Shown here piece by piece: positions 39,572 through 51,517 of a DNA stretch of 64,000 bases. Both the position numbers and the translations under genes were made by a program. The stretch comes from Prostheceraeus crozeri (Eukaryota > Platyhelminthes > Polycladida > Euryleptidae): positions 434,001-498,000 of the forward strand of contig CAJQUW010011501.1 in assembly GCA_907163375.1 (NCBI GenBank), written 5' to 3'. Every line of letters begins with the position of its first letter. Position 1 is the first letter of the stretch. The notes below the pieces were generated by a model, which searched no databases, was not told the DNA's origin, and was given only the letters and a program-made list of their open reading frames with translations.

Positions 39572-39599
39572 GTAGACACTCTACATCCCTACTCTCAAA

Positions 39600-40355
39600 G
39601 ACATAATCAAAGACAATGACTTCATTAACTTTGAAAGATGTAAATGGGTCTACATCGCTATTCAGATCCAATAAACGAAACATGAATTTAGTGAATCATA
39701 GAGCCATGCCGATGAAAATTTAATCAAAGGCTTGAAATTTCAGCCAAGAAAGCACGAATAAGATCGCGACTTCTTCATGAAGACTTTCATCATAATACAA
39801 TTCATGAATTTTCCTTGATAATCAGCTTAATTTCCGCTTAGTCAGAATGTTTATTATTATATAAATATCTATTCCTTTTGATATCCAACTTGCTTCATAC
39901 TACTTATAAAGTGGACGTCATGTCGGTACCACAGAGCAGGATGGGTAGAGTGTCGACTCAAAAAAAGCATCTGCATATAGTGAAACTTTTTATGTCAAAA
40001 GATTCAGTTTTTCGCGGAGATTACGTTCCCCTGGTCCAAAAAAATATTTGAGCACTTTTGAGTATAGTCAAAATTTGCCAATTTTACCGAGATGACTCTC
40101 CTGTATAAGTAGTATGAAACAAGTTGGACATCAAAAGGAATGAATATTTGCTAATAAGCATCCTAACTACGCGGAAATCAAGCTGATTATCAAGGGAATT
40201 TCATGATACGTATTATAATGGAAGTCTTCATGAAAAAGTCGCGATATTATTCGTGCTTTCTTGGCTGAAATTCAATGTTTTTAATTCAATTTTCACCGGC
40301 ATAATTCTATGATTCACTAAATTCATGTTTCATTTGTTGAATCTGGATAGTGGAC
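39600..40355. repeat. Foldback (palindromic) repeat: copy 2 direct, copy 3 inverted
   Basis: Sequence at 39600-39950 reads as copy 1 (35859-36310) with an internal deletion. From about 39955 to 40355 the reverse complement follows, including CGCGGAGATTACGTTCCC. The two form a large palindrome with arms of roughly 350 bp. The centre has GTAGAGTGTCGACTC, and similar phrases (AGAGTAGGGATA, GTGTCGAC) recur at 40390-40460 and near 32700. Confidence 0.7.
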
Positions 40356-41041
40356 CATATAGTAGGTATACTAGGTAGCATAGAGCAGGGATATAAAGTA
40401 GAGTGTCGACCATAGAGTAGGGATATATACTGTGGTGTATATATATATGGTGTCGACTCAAAAATGGATGTGTATTGCTTATTGCACAACAGCTCTTGTG
40501 CAAGTTATGTAAAACATAAAAATTTGGCTTTCTGATATAGTGAATAACTTATTCATAACCTATTTTCAACAGCTCGTGAATTACTTAAATATCTATGGTA
40601 ATTGTCACGAAATAGTTGTGACGTTGCATCTGATGTATCAGTGATGTATAGAGTGACGATTGTTGTCATGGTAATGAATCGACATTACGCACGTTTGACG
40701 AATCAATCCTGCCTTGTGACTCCTTCAATGTTTGGAATTTCAACGTTCACAAGCATCGAAAAAATGAATTAATTTTACTAATGTCGAGAAAGAATTGTTT
40801 TCTTCAATTATTCAAAATCACACTGTGATTGAAGATAAAAGGAAAACACGAAAACACCGCACATTGAAGACAGAAGGAGGGATGCATGGAGATCACCCAA
40901 TGCTTCAATGCGGATGAGAATGTTCAACTGCGTGATGAGTCTCAGCTCAAGGTAAGCGATTGCTTTACTAATCATATCAGCATGACTTGATCAAAAGTGA
41001 TCTATTGGTACTTCCATTCTTTCCCCAAATTTGTTGAGAAT

Positions 41042-42148
41042 CAGTGGCGTCGCGTGCGCCCAGACCATAGGCCTTCACTCGGCATTAGAATACTATTTCT
41101 ATACCAGACATTTTTTTTATGTTACAACATTAATTTTCATAAAAGTTGAATTCTTAATAACAGTTTCTCGAACATTTTTTAAGGCCAAGTGAATGTGCAC
41201 ATGAGAAGCGATTGCTCATGTCTCTTAACCGCCTTACTCAATATACCCTCTCTGTCCAGACCACATTTTCTCGAGAAAAAAGGAGGCAAGGTCAACAGTT
41301 TCTTGCGTTTGTCATGGCAGGTCAGCCGCTCACATGCTTGAAATTTTGATGCATTAAACTGTCTTGTATATTTCTTATTTCTTTCTCTGTGAGTACTTTC
41401 AATTTTTATATCAGGTGTTGGCCTACGTTGCTTGACTACTGTCATCTTTTCAGTATATTCCCTTCGGAAGAAAGGCGTGGTTATGATCTCATCTGCAGTA
41501 CTAAACATAGTGTCACATCAATCACGTAAAAACAAATTATGGAATTCTGCCGAATCTGAGTGTTCGAGTCAGATGCATTACCCTGCATTCATTGGAGAAC
41601 GCTCATCATCTGATCGCAGTATTGTCTGAACGTCAGCCATCTGCTACTGTTGACGTAGTGGCCTCTCTTACATCAAGCGAATCCAGGAACAATTGGGTTG
41701 CGCTTCCCTTACTATATTTAGATACCGTGCCTTGATCAAGAATCGCGTAGAATTTCATTGCAAAAATTGGAGAAGGCAAAGCATTACGATCGGAAAAGCC
41801 AATATTGCCGCGGGCGCGTGCGCTTACTGCCTCACACGCACACAACTCTCTTTCGCTCCGTCTGAACATCAATGTTCCGTCTGAACACACGACCAGCTTG
41901 TGTGTCTAATTGTTCGAAGAAAACAGCTGTGATTCGAGCGTGTGCTGCAAAACTGTTCAATGATGTTGAGCGTCTGACTTTGAGACGGAAAGCTGTGCGC
42001 AGCTGTCACAATAAGCTATGAATGATGAATGAATGATTATCTTTATTATCTATTAAATGAATGATAACACTTTTCATTTTTATAATTGTTGGAAATTTAT
42101 TTTTGAGGATGCGCCGAAGACCTCGCAGGTACGGAGAAGACGCCACTG
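41042..42148. mobile_element. Short hAT-like element with near-perfect 8-bp target duplication
   Basis: The left end CAGTGGCGTCG and the right end (complement of CAGTGGCGTCTTC) share CAGTGGCGTC. The flanks are TTGAGAAT (41034-41041) and TTAAGAAT (42149-42156), 7 of 8 identical. An ORF on the minus strand (41508-41179) has KKYTRQFNASKFQACERLTC. This looks like a worn zinc-finger region of a ZMYM1-like hAT transposase, so the element may be a deletion derivative of one. Confidence 0.65.
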
Positions 42149-42156
42149 TTAAGAAT

Positions 42157-42467
42157 CATAATATTATGTCAAAATATAGTCATAGCTTATTTGGTTTCGT
42201 ATAGACTTTGTCTGTGGTAGAGTGATGGAAGTGATGCACAAAGTCAAGTTGCCCCTTGGCATGAAAGATTGGTGACTTAAGAGCTAGGCCTAATGGACTC
42301 TAACTGACTCTAGAAAAAAATTAGAAAGTGAGAGAATAGAGGCACCGACCTAATGCTCCTAACTTAGAGATTGGACAATTTAGGTCATCTGGAGTTCTGG
42401 TGAAGTTCTACATTTACGTGGTATCAACTTTGTATTGATTTTCATTTCCCTATCCTCTAACTACAGA
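42157..42467. other. Presumed LINE 5' leader or intergenic sequence
   Basis: No coding sequence. It directly precedes LINE ORF1 and may be its 5' UTR; no border was found. Confidence 0.3.
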
Positions 42468-43022
42468 ATGTCTGGAACTGGTCGCGGACAAAAGAATGAC
42501 AGTCAAGCACAACGTCAGCTGAGATCGTCATCACTAACTGTTAGTGACGAAACAAAGTGTGACCTCAAGAAGCAACTGATTGCTGCATTGGAAGAGAAAA
42601 TCGTTGAATGTCATTGACACTAGAATCGATGCAATATCGAGTAGATTAGACAGTATTCAAACCGAACAAGTGCGAATCAGCAATGAAGTTGAAGTTATTA
42701 AGTCGGTCATTACTAATCAACAGCGAATAATAGAATCATATGATAGAGAAAAACGCAAAAAGAGAGTAGTAATTTCCGGCATATCAGAAACAACACTCGT
42801 TGTCGAAAATGATGTCTTAGATGATGATAAAGCCTTTCATGTGTTCAGTTTGATCTGTGATCATTTCGACTCTGATATGATAGTCAAATGCGAGCGAATA
42901 GGCAAAAAAAGCCAAAAGTATACACGACCATTGAAAGTTGATTTCGATGAGATAACTAAGCGAAACGAAATACTTCGCAATCAACGACAGATTAGAATGA
43001 ATTACCGTCAGACTTTTGGGAA
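42468..43022 (+). pseudogene. LINE ORF1, N-terminal part (coiled coil, RRM-like), split by an insertion
   Basis: The ATG at 42468 opens MSGTGRGQKNDSQAQRQLRS. A frameshift near 42612 moves the frame to that of 42580-43029. A coiled-coil-like segment follows (SSRLDSIQTEQVRISNEVEV). Then comes KKRVVISGISE with a nucleic-acid-binding look, as in ORF1 proteins of CR1/Jockey-type LINEs. The frame is cut at 43022 by another element. The rest of ORF1 resumes at 46370 in the matching frame. Confidence 0.72.
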
Positions 43023-46000
43023 CCCGTAGCAAGACGAATTGCATCTCAGATGCATTGAGCGGGATGTATTATTTTGGGCATGCATTGGAGGGGGAATGCA
43101 TCCCAAGATGCATTCTGGGATGCATCCAGAGATGCATCCCCACATCCAATGCATGCCCAAAATAATGCATCCGGATGCATTCCAGAAATCATCCAAAGAT
43201 CGCCAGATGCAACAATCTGGATGACATTTTCAATTAATTCAACCTTACCTACTGGTGCCAGTTGCCGAAAAATCAAAAGATCGGTTATTCCAATCAGCAA
43301 GCTATATTAATAGGAAATGTTAGAGATTTTGTTACAAAAGTTACCATGCAACTTTCGCGAAAATTTCAGTCTACTTATCACAATCTTGCTCACGTTTTGG
43401 CGACACGGTCGGAGATTCCACGGAGCCCATTGCTGAAATGACAGAATTGAACATGACAATAAAATGCCGACAGTGCGCAACGAAAAATGTATTCGGATAT
43501 GCATGTATCTACTATACCAATTTAGATAATGGAAATTTCAGTACACCAGGTCAACTTTGCAGACCTGCATTTTCTATGTAATGGTTCTGATGTTATCATA
43601 TTTGGCTTAAACAGAAATAATGCAGTAGGCGCCCCTCATGATCAGCTAATTTTTCGTATCAGGAATTGATAGAGTTCGAGGACACTTAGTATGTGACTGA
43701 ATTCAAATCTATTATGTACTTCAAAGGGAAACAGATTGTGTGTGAATATTTTTCTTCCATGTACACGTATTCAACAGTTGCTGACATGAAGAATCAGAAA
43801 ATATTGTAATTTCATTAAGATTTATGCAAAATTAATCCAGTAGGCCTATAGCATTATTTCAATTGTTTGCAGCATCTTATTATAGGCACAAAATAGATTC
43901 TCATCTAGACCTAAACAGATTCTCAGCCTAAACCATTTCTTGGATTTCTATGTAATTTGCCCGTAATTAGGTTACAATGAAAAATTGAAATCAAAAGGAA
44001 TAGACTGATTCGCACCGAGTGAACATTTAATTGAAGTAACCGGTTTCATTGAAAACTTGTCGCGGATCTCATCAAAATACAAATGCAGGTATTTTGAAAC
44101 AAACATACACGCATTCCCTAAGGCAGTTTTGGCCTACCATATGCCTAAGTACCCTACGATCAACACTTGTCTTTATCCTTGGTGAAGCGACTCTTGCATC
44201 ATTTAGTTTTCAGTCCAGTGCGATAGCTTCAGAATCGATCTAGCACAATGAGGGGCCTAATAAAAATAATTTTTCATGGAAAATTTCTGAATTACAATAG
44301 GTCTTAGGAATAAGAAAATCGGAAGCAAGGGAAAATGCATGAGAAACTAGGCATGCGGCAATAAAGATATTTTGCATTAAAACATTTCATTCAGGACTAT
44401 TATTATATATACACTGAAGGTCTGATTTTTCTATACTTTGGTTGTTCTGAGGCCATTGCGTTTGGCTAAAATCTAGACAACTTTAAAAAAACACGAAGTT
44501 AATAGCGTCAAAGATTCGCAAACGGAGGAAAGAAATATAGAGTGAAGTAAAAGCCCTAATGGAAAATCCTGGAAGAAATCAGACTAATGTCCATGTGATC
44601 AATACTGAAAACTTTGAGATTCATGCCCTGATGTAGAGCAGGTACATTATGCAAATGGCAAAGCAGATGGTAAAGTGAAAATGCCAGTAGAAGGGATAAT
44701 ATGAACTATGTAATGTAAATAAGTACGTATTAATTTTGTTTATAGAATTTATAAAAAATAGATTTTATTGTTTTCGGATCAATACTTCATAAATCATCCT
44801 TTTAGCGTTTGTAATTTAATTACGTATTGAAAGCACTGCACTTCATTTATTCGTGAGTAAGACTGATGGTATAAAATCACATAAGAATAGTCCTTCATTG
44901 ATATTGAATTCCTCAAAACAACAATTAGGAATCCAAGCAAGTATTTTGTGATTCTTTTGTAGAACCACAATATATTTCAAAAGGTTTCTTCATTTAATTT
45001 TGTATTAGCTGCATTTAATGAATTGTAAATTCAATTGATTTTTTAATGGTTGAAGTATTTCCCTCTATTCAAAATGATAAAAGGCTTAGTTATTTAATGT
45101 CATTAACTTTGGTCACAATCATGGATCGCATAATGGACGCATGAAAACTTACCTTTGAGAAGATGAATCCGTGTAGCCATCTTTGGAATTGATTACGACG
45201 GCTTACCCCTCTTTGCTGAATTACCGCTTTTACCGCCATGTACCGCTTCTTCTTCATATAGAGCCAACTGGTCGTTGATGAATTGATTCAGAGATTATAG
45301 GCAGACTATTCAATCCTGAGATTCATTTTTACAAAAATTCCAATGCTTGGATGAGATTGAATCTGCAAAAAATAGTCAGATTGCAGTATACATGTGCATG
45401 TGTGTCATAAGACAGTGTTTTTGTTAAGTTAAAATAGGGTCCGTTGCAACTTTTGGTTTTAGGCAAATGTAGACTTTTCTAGACGTATAGTAGTGAAGAT
45501 CATTGATCACTTAAACATTGTTGAAATTACCTTATTGTAAGATAGAAGCGCCTTCAAATAGATAAAAATTTAGAATAGGCCTATTAGATATTAGATTCAG
45601 TAGACCATCTGCATATAGAAAATCACAATCGCAAAAGGAAATCTATAAATACACTTTTTGGTTGAAAAATATAGGAGGTATGAATGCATGAATTGCGAGA
45701 CATAAATGGATTCGTCTCAAAAAATTCTTTCACTATTATAGACATTTTGAAACTCGAATTATTCAGACATCACACGACTCTCGGAAATGAATCGAAGTGT
45801 CCTACATACATTTTTCTGAATCGATAAGAACTCAGATCCGCATGAACTACCATACTTATCACGAATTTATACTTGTACGATATTTGATGACTGTAAAACC
45901 AGAGGTATTGAGACTTTTTTTGCGGACTTACCTTAAGATTCAATTGAAGGAATAAAGCACTGTGCATTGAGCAAAAAAACATATCCACGACTCCACGTAC

Positions 46001-46369
46001 AGCAGGTATTCTAACGAACAGTGACGGAAGGAAACAAAATGTCTTCTAGTTCGGGATGTTTGAAAATTCAGCAGTGTATGCCATTGGTCGTTGCCTTGCG
46101 CTATTGATTGAAGATCTGTCACATTAAAAAATGCTGAGCGGGGATGCATAACCGCGTTTACAGAAACTCGGATGCATTCCATAAGCATTCGATTGCTTCC
46201 ACAACTGTCAGTGCAGTTGCAGTTGAGGCTCATGTTTGAAGGGTGACTGCATTGGATGCATTGGAATGCTTTGGGATTCATCGAGATGCATCCTGGTATG
46301 CATCTAAGCGCAGTCAGATGCATCCAGATGTATCCAGATACATCCAACTGCATTTAATTTTGCTACGGG
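43023..46369. mobile_element. 3.35-kb non-autonomous DNA element inserted in LINE ORF1
   Basis: Ten-base terminal inverted repeats (CCCGTAGCAA at 43023, TTGCTACGGG at 46360) bound the element, with AA on each flank. Taking it out restores the ORF1 frame, which supports the borders. Just inside both ends are clusters of GATGCATC/GGATGCAT palindromes (43040-43215 and 46150-46345). The left cluster also holds a perfect 22-bp inverted repeat (43068-43089 and 43145-43166). No transposase ORF was recognised; short ORFs across the ATGCATC clusters are artefacts of the repeat. Confidence 0.72.
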
Positions 46370-46516
46370 AATGTGTATATAAACCCGGATCAATCAGTCA
46401 TCATGCGCAAAGAAAGCAAACGTCTACGTGACAAAATGAAAACTTTGAAGAAGTCTGCACCACCAGCAGACATTTTTATATCAAGCAAGGCAATCTTTAT
46501 CATAATTCAACAATAA
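46370..46516 (+). pseudogene. LINE ORF1, C-terminal part
   Basis: Directly after the inserted element the frame reads NVYINPDQS and ESKRLRDKMKTLKK, typical of the C-terminus of such ORF1 proteins. It stops at TAA (46514-46516). Confidence 0.65.
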
Positions 46517-46605
46517 TTGATGCTGTAGATATAGCTAATCAGTTATTCTTGTTTTGATGTAACGATGAGAACTCTGACATCGAGCCTATCACACTGCGAA
46601 ATGTT

Positions 46606-47886
46606 TTGAATGAGTACTTATTATTTGTATTATGTCATTATCCTACATACCTTTACAAAATATGTCCCTTGTTAATTTTGTTTTATACATACTCGAATGA
46701 ATTTTATGTCGACTCCTCAACGTTGTCCAATAGTAGCAAACTGTCTCATGAAACTAAGTGTTCAACAGAAAGGTCTTGTTTTTATGCAAATGTCCGGTCA
46801 CTAGTTCCTAAAATAGATGTGCTTCGTATCCATGCTATTGATAACAACCCGTCTGTCATTTTTCTTACTGAGACATGGGCTCATAACCAATTACCTGATA
46901 GCTATTTTTCCATTTCTGGCTACGTTCTCTACCGATGTGATCGCTCTGAGCGCAAAGGTGGTGGAGTCATGATATACATTAAAGAGGATATCTCTTCTGG
47001 TTGCTGTAAAACTATGTCTTGCACAGAATTTGATGCTATTTCATGTTACTTTATAGATAAGTCCAATTCAAAAATTGGACTCGCATGTATCTATCGACCT
47101 CCTAGCATTTGTGATAAGAACGAAAAGCTATTTGACTTTTTGAATTTGTGTTTCGAACATGATATATCTGAATACTGTGTTGTAGGTGACTTTAACTTTC
47201 CAAGTGTAAACTGGTCGACGCCTTCAGATAGTATTGACTTGCCTATTGTTGAATCAGACTAATAATTTGACACAAACTATCAATGTACCTACTCGCCCAG
47301 CATCAAACAATGTCCTCGACTTAATATTCACAACTTCGAATTTATCTGCTGTTGACATTCATGTATTAGAGCAATTTCATAACTCAGATGCTTGCCTGGA
47401 AATTAGATGTGTGTTTTCAAAATCGCAAATCAAGTGGAACGATCATCAATTCCTATTCGAAAGCACGATGGAGGAAACTGAACAAATTGTTGAAAAATCA
47501 TGATTGGAGTACCTTTCATAATATCAATGATGTGAACGAGCTTTGGACAAGTTTTCTTTGCACATTTACAGATATGATTGACGCGTGTGTACCGAAGAAA
47601 ACCAAAAGAAATTGGTGTCCAAGTTTTCGAAGCTATGTAAGAACTGCCTATCGACGGATGAGGCGCTGTTGTGCTAAAGTCAGATTCAATCCTGATCATT
47701 GCAATCAAATTGATTATGTCATCGCAAAATTGAACCTTAATCAAAGGATACATATGGCAAAGTTAGAGCACGAACAAAAAGTGGCCAAGAATTTCAAATC
47801 AGACAAGAAATTATTTTGGAAATTCATAAATGAAAAACTGAAATCCAGTGGTCTTCCAAATACTTTTTATGATTCGAATAGTACTT
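46606..47886 (+). pseudogene. LINE ORF2: AP endonuclease and linker, truncated before the RT
   Basis: In the first frame (to 47262) endonuclease motifs appear in order: CFYANVRSLVPK, VIFLTETWAHNQ, ERKGGGVMIYIKED, CIYRPPS and CVVGDFNFPSVNW. A shift near 47245 leads to INVPTRPASNNVLDLIFTTS. The following SDH motif reads NSDACLE, so the catalytic His is lost. Another shift near 47430 gives the linker that normally precedes the RT (FKSDKKLFWKFINEKLKSSG). Coding ends at about 47886, where GC-rich foreign sequence begins. No RT domain follows in the window. Confidence 0.78.
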
Positions 47887-47888
47887 AC

Positions 47889-48020
47889 CAGAGTTGTCCA
47901 TGGGTATGGGGCCTTATGGGAGGGCCCATAGGCCAGCGGGCCCATGGGCCTGGGATGGGCCTGGGACGGGAAGTTGGGCCCATGGGCCATGTGGGTTCCC
48001 AATGGGCCGAGAAATTTTTC
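47889..48020. repeat. GC-rich block of GGGCCCATGGGCC palindromes interrupting the LINE
   Basis: Starting CAGAGTTGTCCATGGG, this block repeats GGGCCCAT and GGGCCTGGGA phrases, quite unlike its AT-rich surroundings. The CAGAG start and abrupt loss of LINE coding suggest the left end of a hAT-like insertion. A right end with the duplication GTACTTAC was not found. Confidence 0.5.
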
Positions 48021-48427
48021 AAGATAAACCCTAGAATCAATGTTCGAAATATGTTTTTAATGTTTTTCAACATTTTGCTGTCTTACAGATCAATGGTAAC
48101 AAACAAGAGAATGCAGCTTTAATATTTTTTGTTGATGTTGGACTTCTAAGTTGCATTGTAGGCCCCTAACACACAGAACAAGTTAACATTCAGTGCAACG
48201 CGATAGTTTTTAACTGCAGCAAATTGACAGCATAGAAGTAGAAAAGGTGTTTGGCAGCCACAAGTCCATCACCATGAGCAACTTGCAATTTCCATGCATA
48301 GAAGTAGAAGACGGAAAAGGCCGACCTCATATTCGATTGCTTTAATGATAGTGCATCACCTGCTTCTGTTTACTTCCGTAACTCAACGTTCACTGCAGGT
48401 GCAGGGGCAAGAAGCGTTAGTAAACAC
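48021..48427. other. Unassigned sequence before the Harbinger element
   Basis: No recognisable coding. It may be the body of the element that begins at 47889. Confidence 0.3.
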
Positions 48428-48771
48428 ATTGGGCCGTATGCATAAACTTAAGCATTTACTTCTAGGAAAAAGCAAATAGAAAAAGCAAAAGCTTTTTAGC
48501 AAAAGCTCTCTGAGAAGCAAATGCTTAAATTCATATGTATAACAGTTTGCTTTTACTTAATAGCATTTGCTACAAGACTTAGTAAATGGTTGGACAGCGA
48601 AGACAATTGACGCTACCAAGTGATGATATCAGATCTATTTATAGTTTGAAACAAACGATATCTTCATTCATCAGTCCTCACGTGATCAGAACGTAAAACC
48701 AACCACGATTCAGTCTAATCGATCATATCACTTGGTGGAAGCACAGATTGAATAGATTGCTATCGTCAGAC

Positions 48772-49518
48772 ATGAGTGGTGCGAGTCGTACCCCCTATTA
48801 TGCGTGCGAGGAGTCTGAAGAGGACTCTGTTATCCAAGAAACGGAGGAGGTTGATAGTCAAAATGACGATAATCAGATGGCGTTTGTTGAACTGTTATCA
48901 TCTTACCCAGTACTACTCGAGAAAAGTCAGAAGCCTCACGTCAAGGTGCAGAAAATTGACGCTATTGAATCTTTAAGACAACTACTACAAACCAAATACG
49001 CAAAGATTTACACGAGACAGCAACTGTTGAAAAAGATAGCTAACATGAAGAAGATAGTGAAGGAGAAGACTGATGTAAAAAAGACTGGTAATCGCAAGAT
49101 AACTTTGAAGCCATGGGAACGGATGATGTTCGAATTATTGCAGGGGGATATTAACCCGATATTCTGTCGAATCCAAGGTGCTATTTCATCTGGCCTTCAA
49201 TCAACACAAAAGGCAGAAAGTGTAAATTTTCCGAAGGAAGCGGTGTCTTCGAATAGCTATACACCCACACCGGCAATTAAGCCTAAAAGAAAGCGACTCG
49301 TTGAGGAAACTGACGAAACAAGCAAACTAACAACTAGTGAATTACAGCGTCTTGTTCTTTTGGAGCAGTTGAAATACTATCGGATGAAAACTCGAAATTT
49401 AATGGAAAAATCTGCTGATATATTTACCAAAAGAAATCAAGAAAGTCAACAGCTTCTTCATGAAATGAATCAGTGTGCTGATTATGACGCTTATGTGATT
49501 GCAACGAATAATGTTTAG
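48772..49518 (+). CDS. Harbinger Myb/SANT-like DNA-binding accessory protein
   Basis: The 248-residue ORF starts at ATG 48772; the frame is open a little further upstream but without ATG. An acidic N-terminus (EESEEDSVIQETEEVDSQND) is followed by a helical region. That region has YPVLLEKSQKPHVKVQK and LLKKIANMKKIVKEKTD, the pattern of the Myb-like partner proteins of Harbinger elements. KTGNRKITLKPWERMMFELL and a basic PKRKRLVEE stretch (possible nuclear signal) follow. In this superfamily the partner brings the transposase into the nucleus and binds the element ends. It is uninterrupted and converges with the transposase gene. Confidence 0.8.
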   Translation: MSGASRTPYYACEESEEDSVIQETEEVDSQNDDNQMAFVELLSSYPVLLEKSQKPHVKVQKIDAIESLRQLLQTKYAKIYTRQQLLKKIANMKKIVKEKTDVKKTGNRKITLKPWERMMFELLQGDINPIFCRIQGAISSGLQSTQKAESVNFPKEAVSSNSYTPTPAIKPKRKRLVEETDETSKLTTSELQRLVLLEQLKYYRMKTRNLMEKSADIFTKRNQESQQLLHEMNQCADYDAYVIATNNV

Positions 49519-50494
49519 GTTTTTTCTTGGACTTTTTAATCTGTCTTATTATGTGAATACATTTATATTAGCTACCATACGAGCACATGTTACGGTTTTG
49601 TGTTGTGAGACAGGCTGAGAATTTTAAAAAAAGCGATTTATTACATTTGCTGCGGTACTGGAACAGGACAGCAAAGTTTATAAGAATTCGAATTGGGGGA
49701 AGAGATAGCTCTTTTATCAGTCTAAATAATACCTAGATAATTGGATGATGGGGATTTAATTGTAATTAATTCAAATTATTGATTGATAGATTTCTAATTG
49801 AAATAAAATTATTAAGAGAGAAATGATTGTTTCTTAATCAACAATAAATTGTCCTTGCTTTGATCCATATAATGCATCAGTTCATCAGTTAGGAATTATC
49901 ATGCTATTTTTAGTCTTTATTTTAGCAATAGTAAAATCCCATCGTAATTACTAAAATATAAGGTTCATTATATTTTTGAGTGAAAAATACTTCCTTGATA
50001 TATCGGTGCGAATCTTATATATATATCAGTCATACAATGAACTTAAATAATCGTATATCTAACAATGATAATATGGTTATTGATATATTTATATCAATAA
50101 TATAACAATACTAATAGGCCTATAACAATAATGTAATATAATAACAATATATTGATAATTATTAATAATTAATATAGTATATAGTAATACACAATAACAC
50201 ACAAAATAAATTGATAAACCTACTATCACTAGCTCATGCATTTGTTGCTACATTACTAATGCTGTTTTTTTCCTGCTAAACATTTGTTACAAGTAGACCC
50301 GTATGTATATTAACGACTAAAATAATATGATTTCATGAGGTCATGCAGATTCAGACTTGTGGATGTGGTGGAAGTTCATATTTGAAAGACGACATAAAAG
50401 ACTAACTGATCATTAATTTTAATACAAATATCAATTTAACTTTTACTTTACACAACATCAAAGCTCATTGATTTTGACACTATTTGGCCTAGCA

Positions 50495-51517
50495 TCAGCT
50501 AAGGCGTATGTTTCTGCGATTGAACAAAATATCCACTATGTCTAGGCGTCGACTTTCGGCTTGATTAGTAATCTCAAGCATTTCAGTAATGTCAATCATG
50601 TCTTCATCAGGTTCAACGTTTTCTTCATCATCGATCGAATCGGGTTCATTGAAGTATTTTGCTATGTTGTGTAAAATGGCACAACAAGTGATAGCAGTTG
50701 GAACACTTTCCAATTTCAATCGAAGTCCGTACCGCAGCATGGGAAAACGACGCTTCAGCTGGCCGAATGTTTGCTCGATAACGACGCGTTCCTTCGCGTG
50801 TGTTTTATTATAAAACGTCTGTTTTTCACTTCGGGGAACTTTGAAAGGAGTCATTAAAAATGGATACAAAGGATAACCTTCATCACCAAGCAAGATTACC
50901 GGAGGCTTTGAATCACGTAAATGTAGAAAAAGGTCCGAATTTCGAAGTACACGACTGTCATGCACAGAACCAGGCCAACTTACGTCGAGACTTGTTAATT
51001 CAAATCTAGCATTGCAAGTTGCCTGCACAATAATCGAAGCGTATACCTTCCTATTTACGTATTCATCACCAAATACACCAGGCGGCTTGTCAATACGCAC
51101 ATGTGTACAATCAATCGCTCCGATGGTTGATGGCATTGATTTATTTTCTTGCCATAAAATTTTTGATTCTTGGATTTCTTCTTGGGAAGTCGGATAATGA
51201 ATCCAAATATCTCTCTTCTTAATTATAGAATCCATTACTGAATGTATTTGCCGAGAAACAGTACTTTGATGAACTCCTAGATCCTCAGCAACACCCGTTT
51301 GAAAACCTGGATCTGCCATGTATCGACAAAATATTTTCATTTTTTCCAATGACGTCAGTGCAGATCCCCTTCTCTCACAATCCTTTCCCAGGAAATAATC
51401 GCTCATCCACAGTAGAGTGTCCTCTCTGAATCGATACAATCGTAAAAAATCACCTTTTTCATGATTACGACGAACTTTGTAATGTTTGGTCTCTCGGATT
51501 TTCATGTATTCCGCCAT
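50495..51517 (-). CDS. Harbinger (HARBI1-like) DDE transposase
   Basis: The 340-residue ORF has an ATG start at 51517. A helix-turn-helix at about residues 76-98 (VAEDLGVHQSTVSRQIHSV) precedes the DDE domain. The likely triad is D136 (GAIDCTHV), D212 (LLGDEGYPLYP) and E248 (RVVIEQTFGQLKRRFP). The last two are separated by 35 residues as in the family; D187 (GSVHDSRV) is also conserved. Length and motifs match complete transposases. With the intact ends and partner gene, the copy could still be mobile; that is inference. Confidence 0.9.
   Translation of the reverse strand: MAEYMKIRETKHYKVRRNHEKGDFLRLYRFREDTLLWMSDYFLGKDCERRGSALTSLEKMKIFCRYMADPGFQTGVAEDLGVHQSTVSRQIHSVMDSIIKKRDIWIHYPTSQEEIQESKILWQENKSMPSTIGAIDCTHVRIDKPPGVFGDEYVNRKVYASIIVQATCNARFELTSLDVSWPGSVHDSRVLRNSDLFLHLRDSKPPVILLGDEGYPLYPFLMTPFKVPRSEKQTFYNKTHAKERVVIEQTFGQLKRRFPMLRYGLRLKLESVPTAITCCAILHNIAKYFNEPDSIDDEENVEPDEDMIDITEMLEITNQAESRRLDIVDILFNRRNIRLS

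Noticed and set aside
43008-43310. Several ORFs on both strands rich in Met-His-Pro
   Set aside because: They arise from GATGCATC palindromes that read open in many frames.
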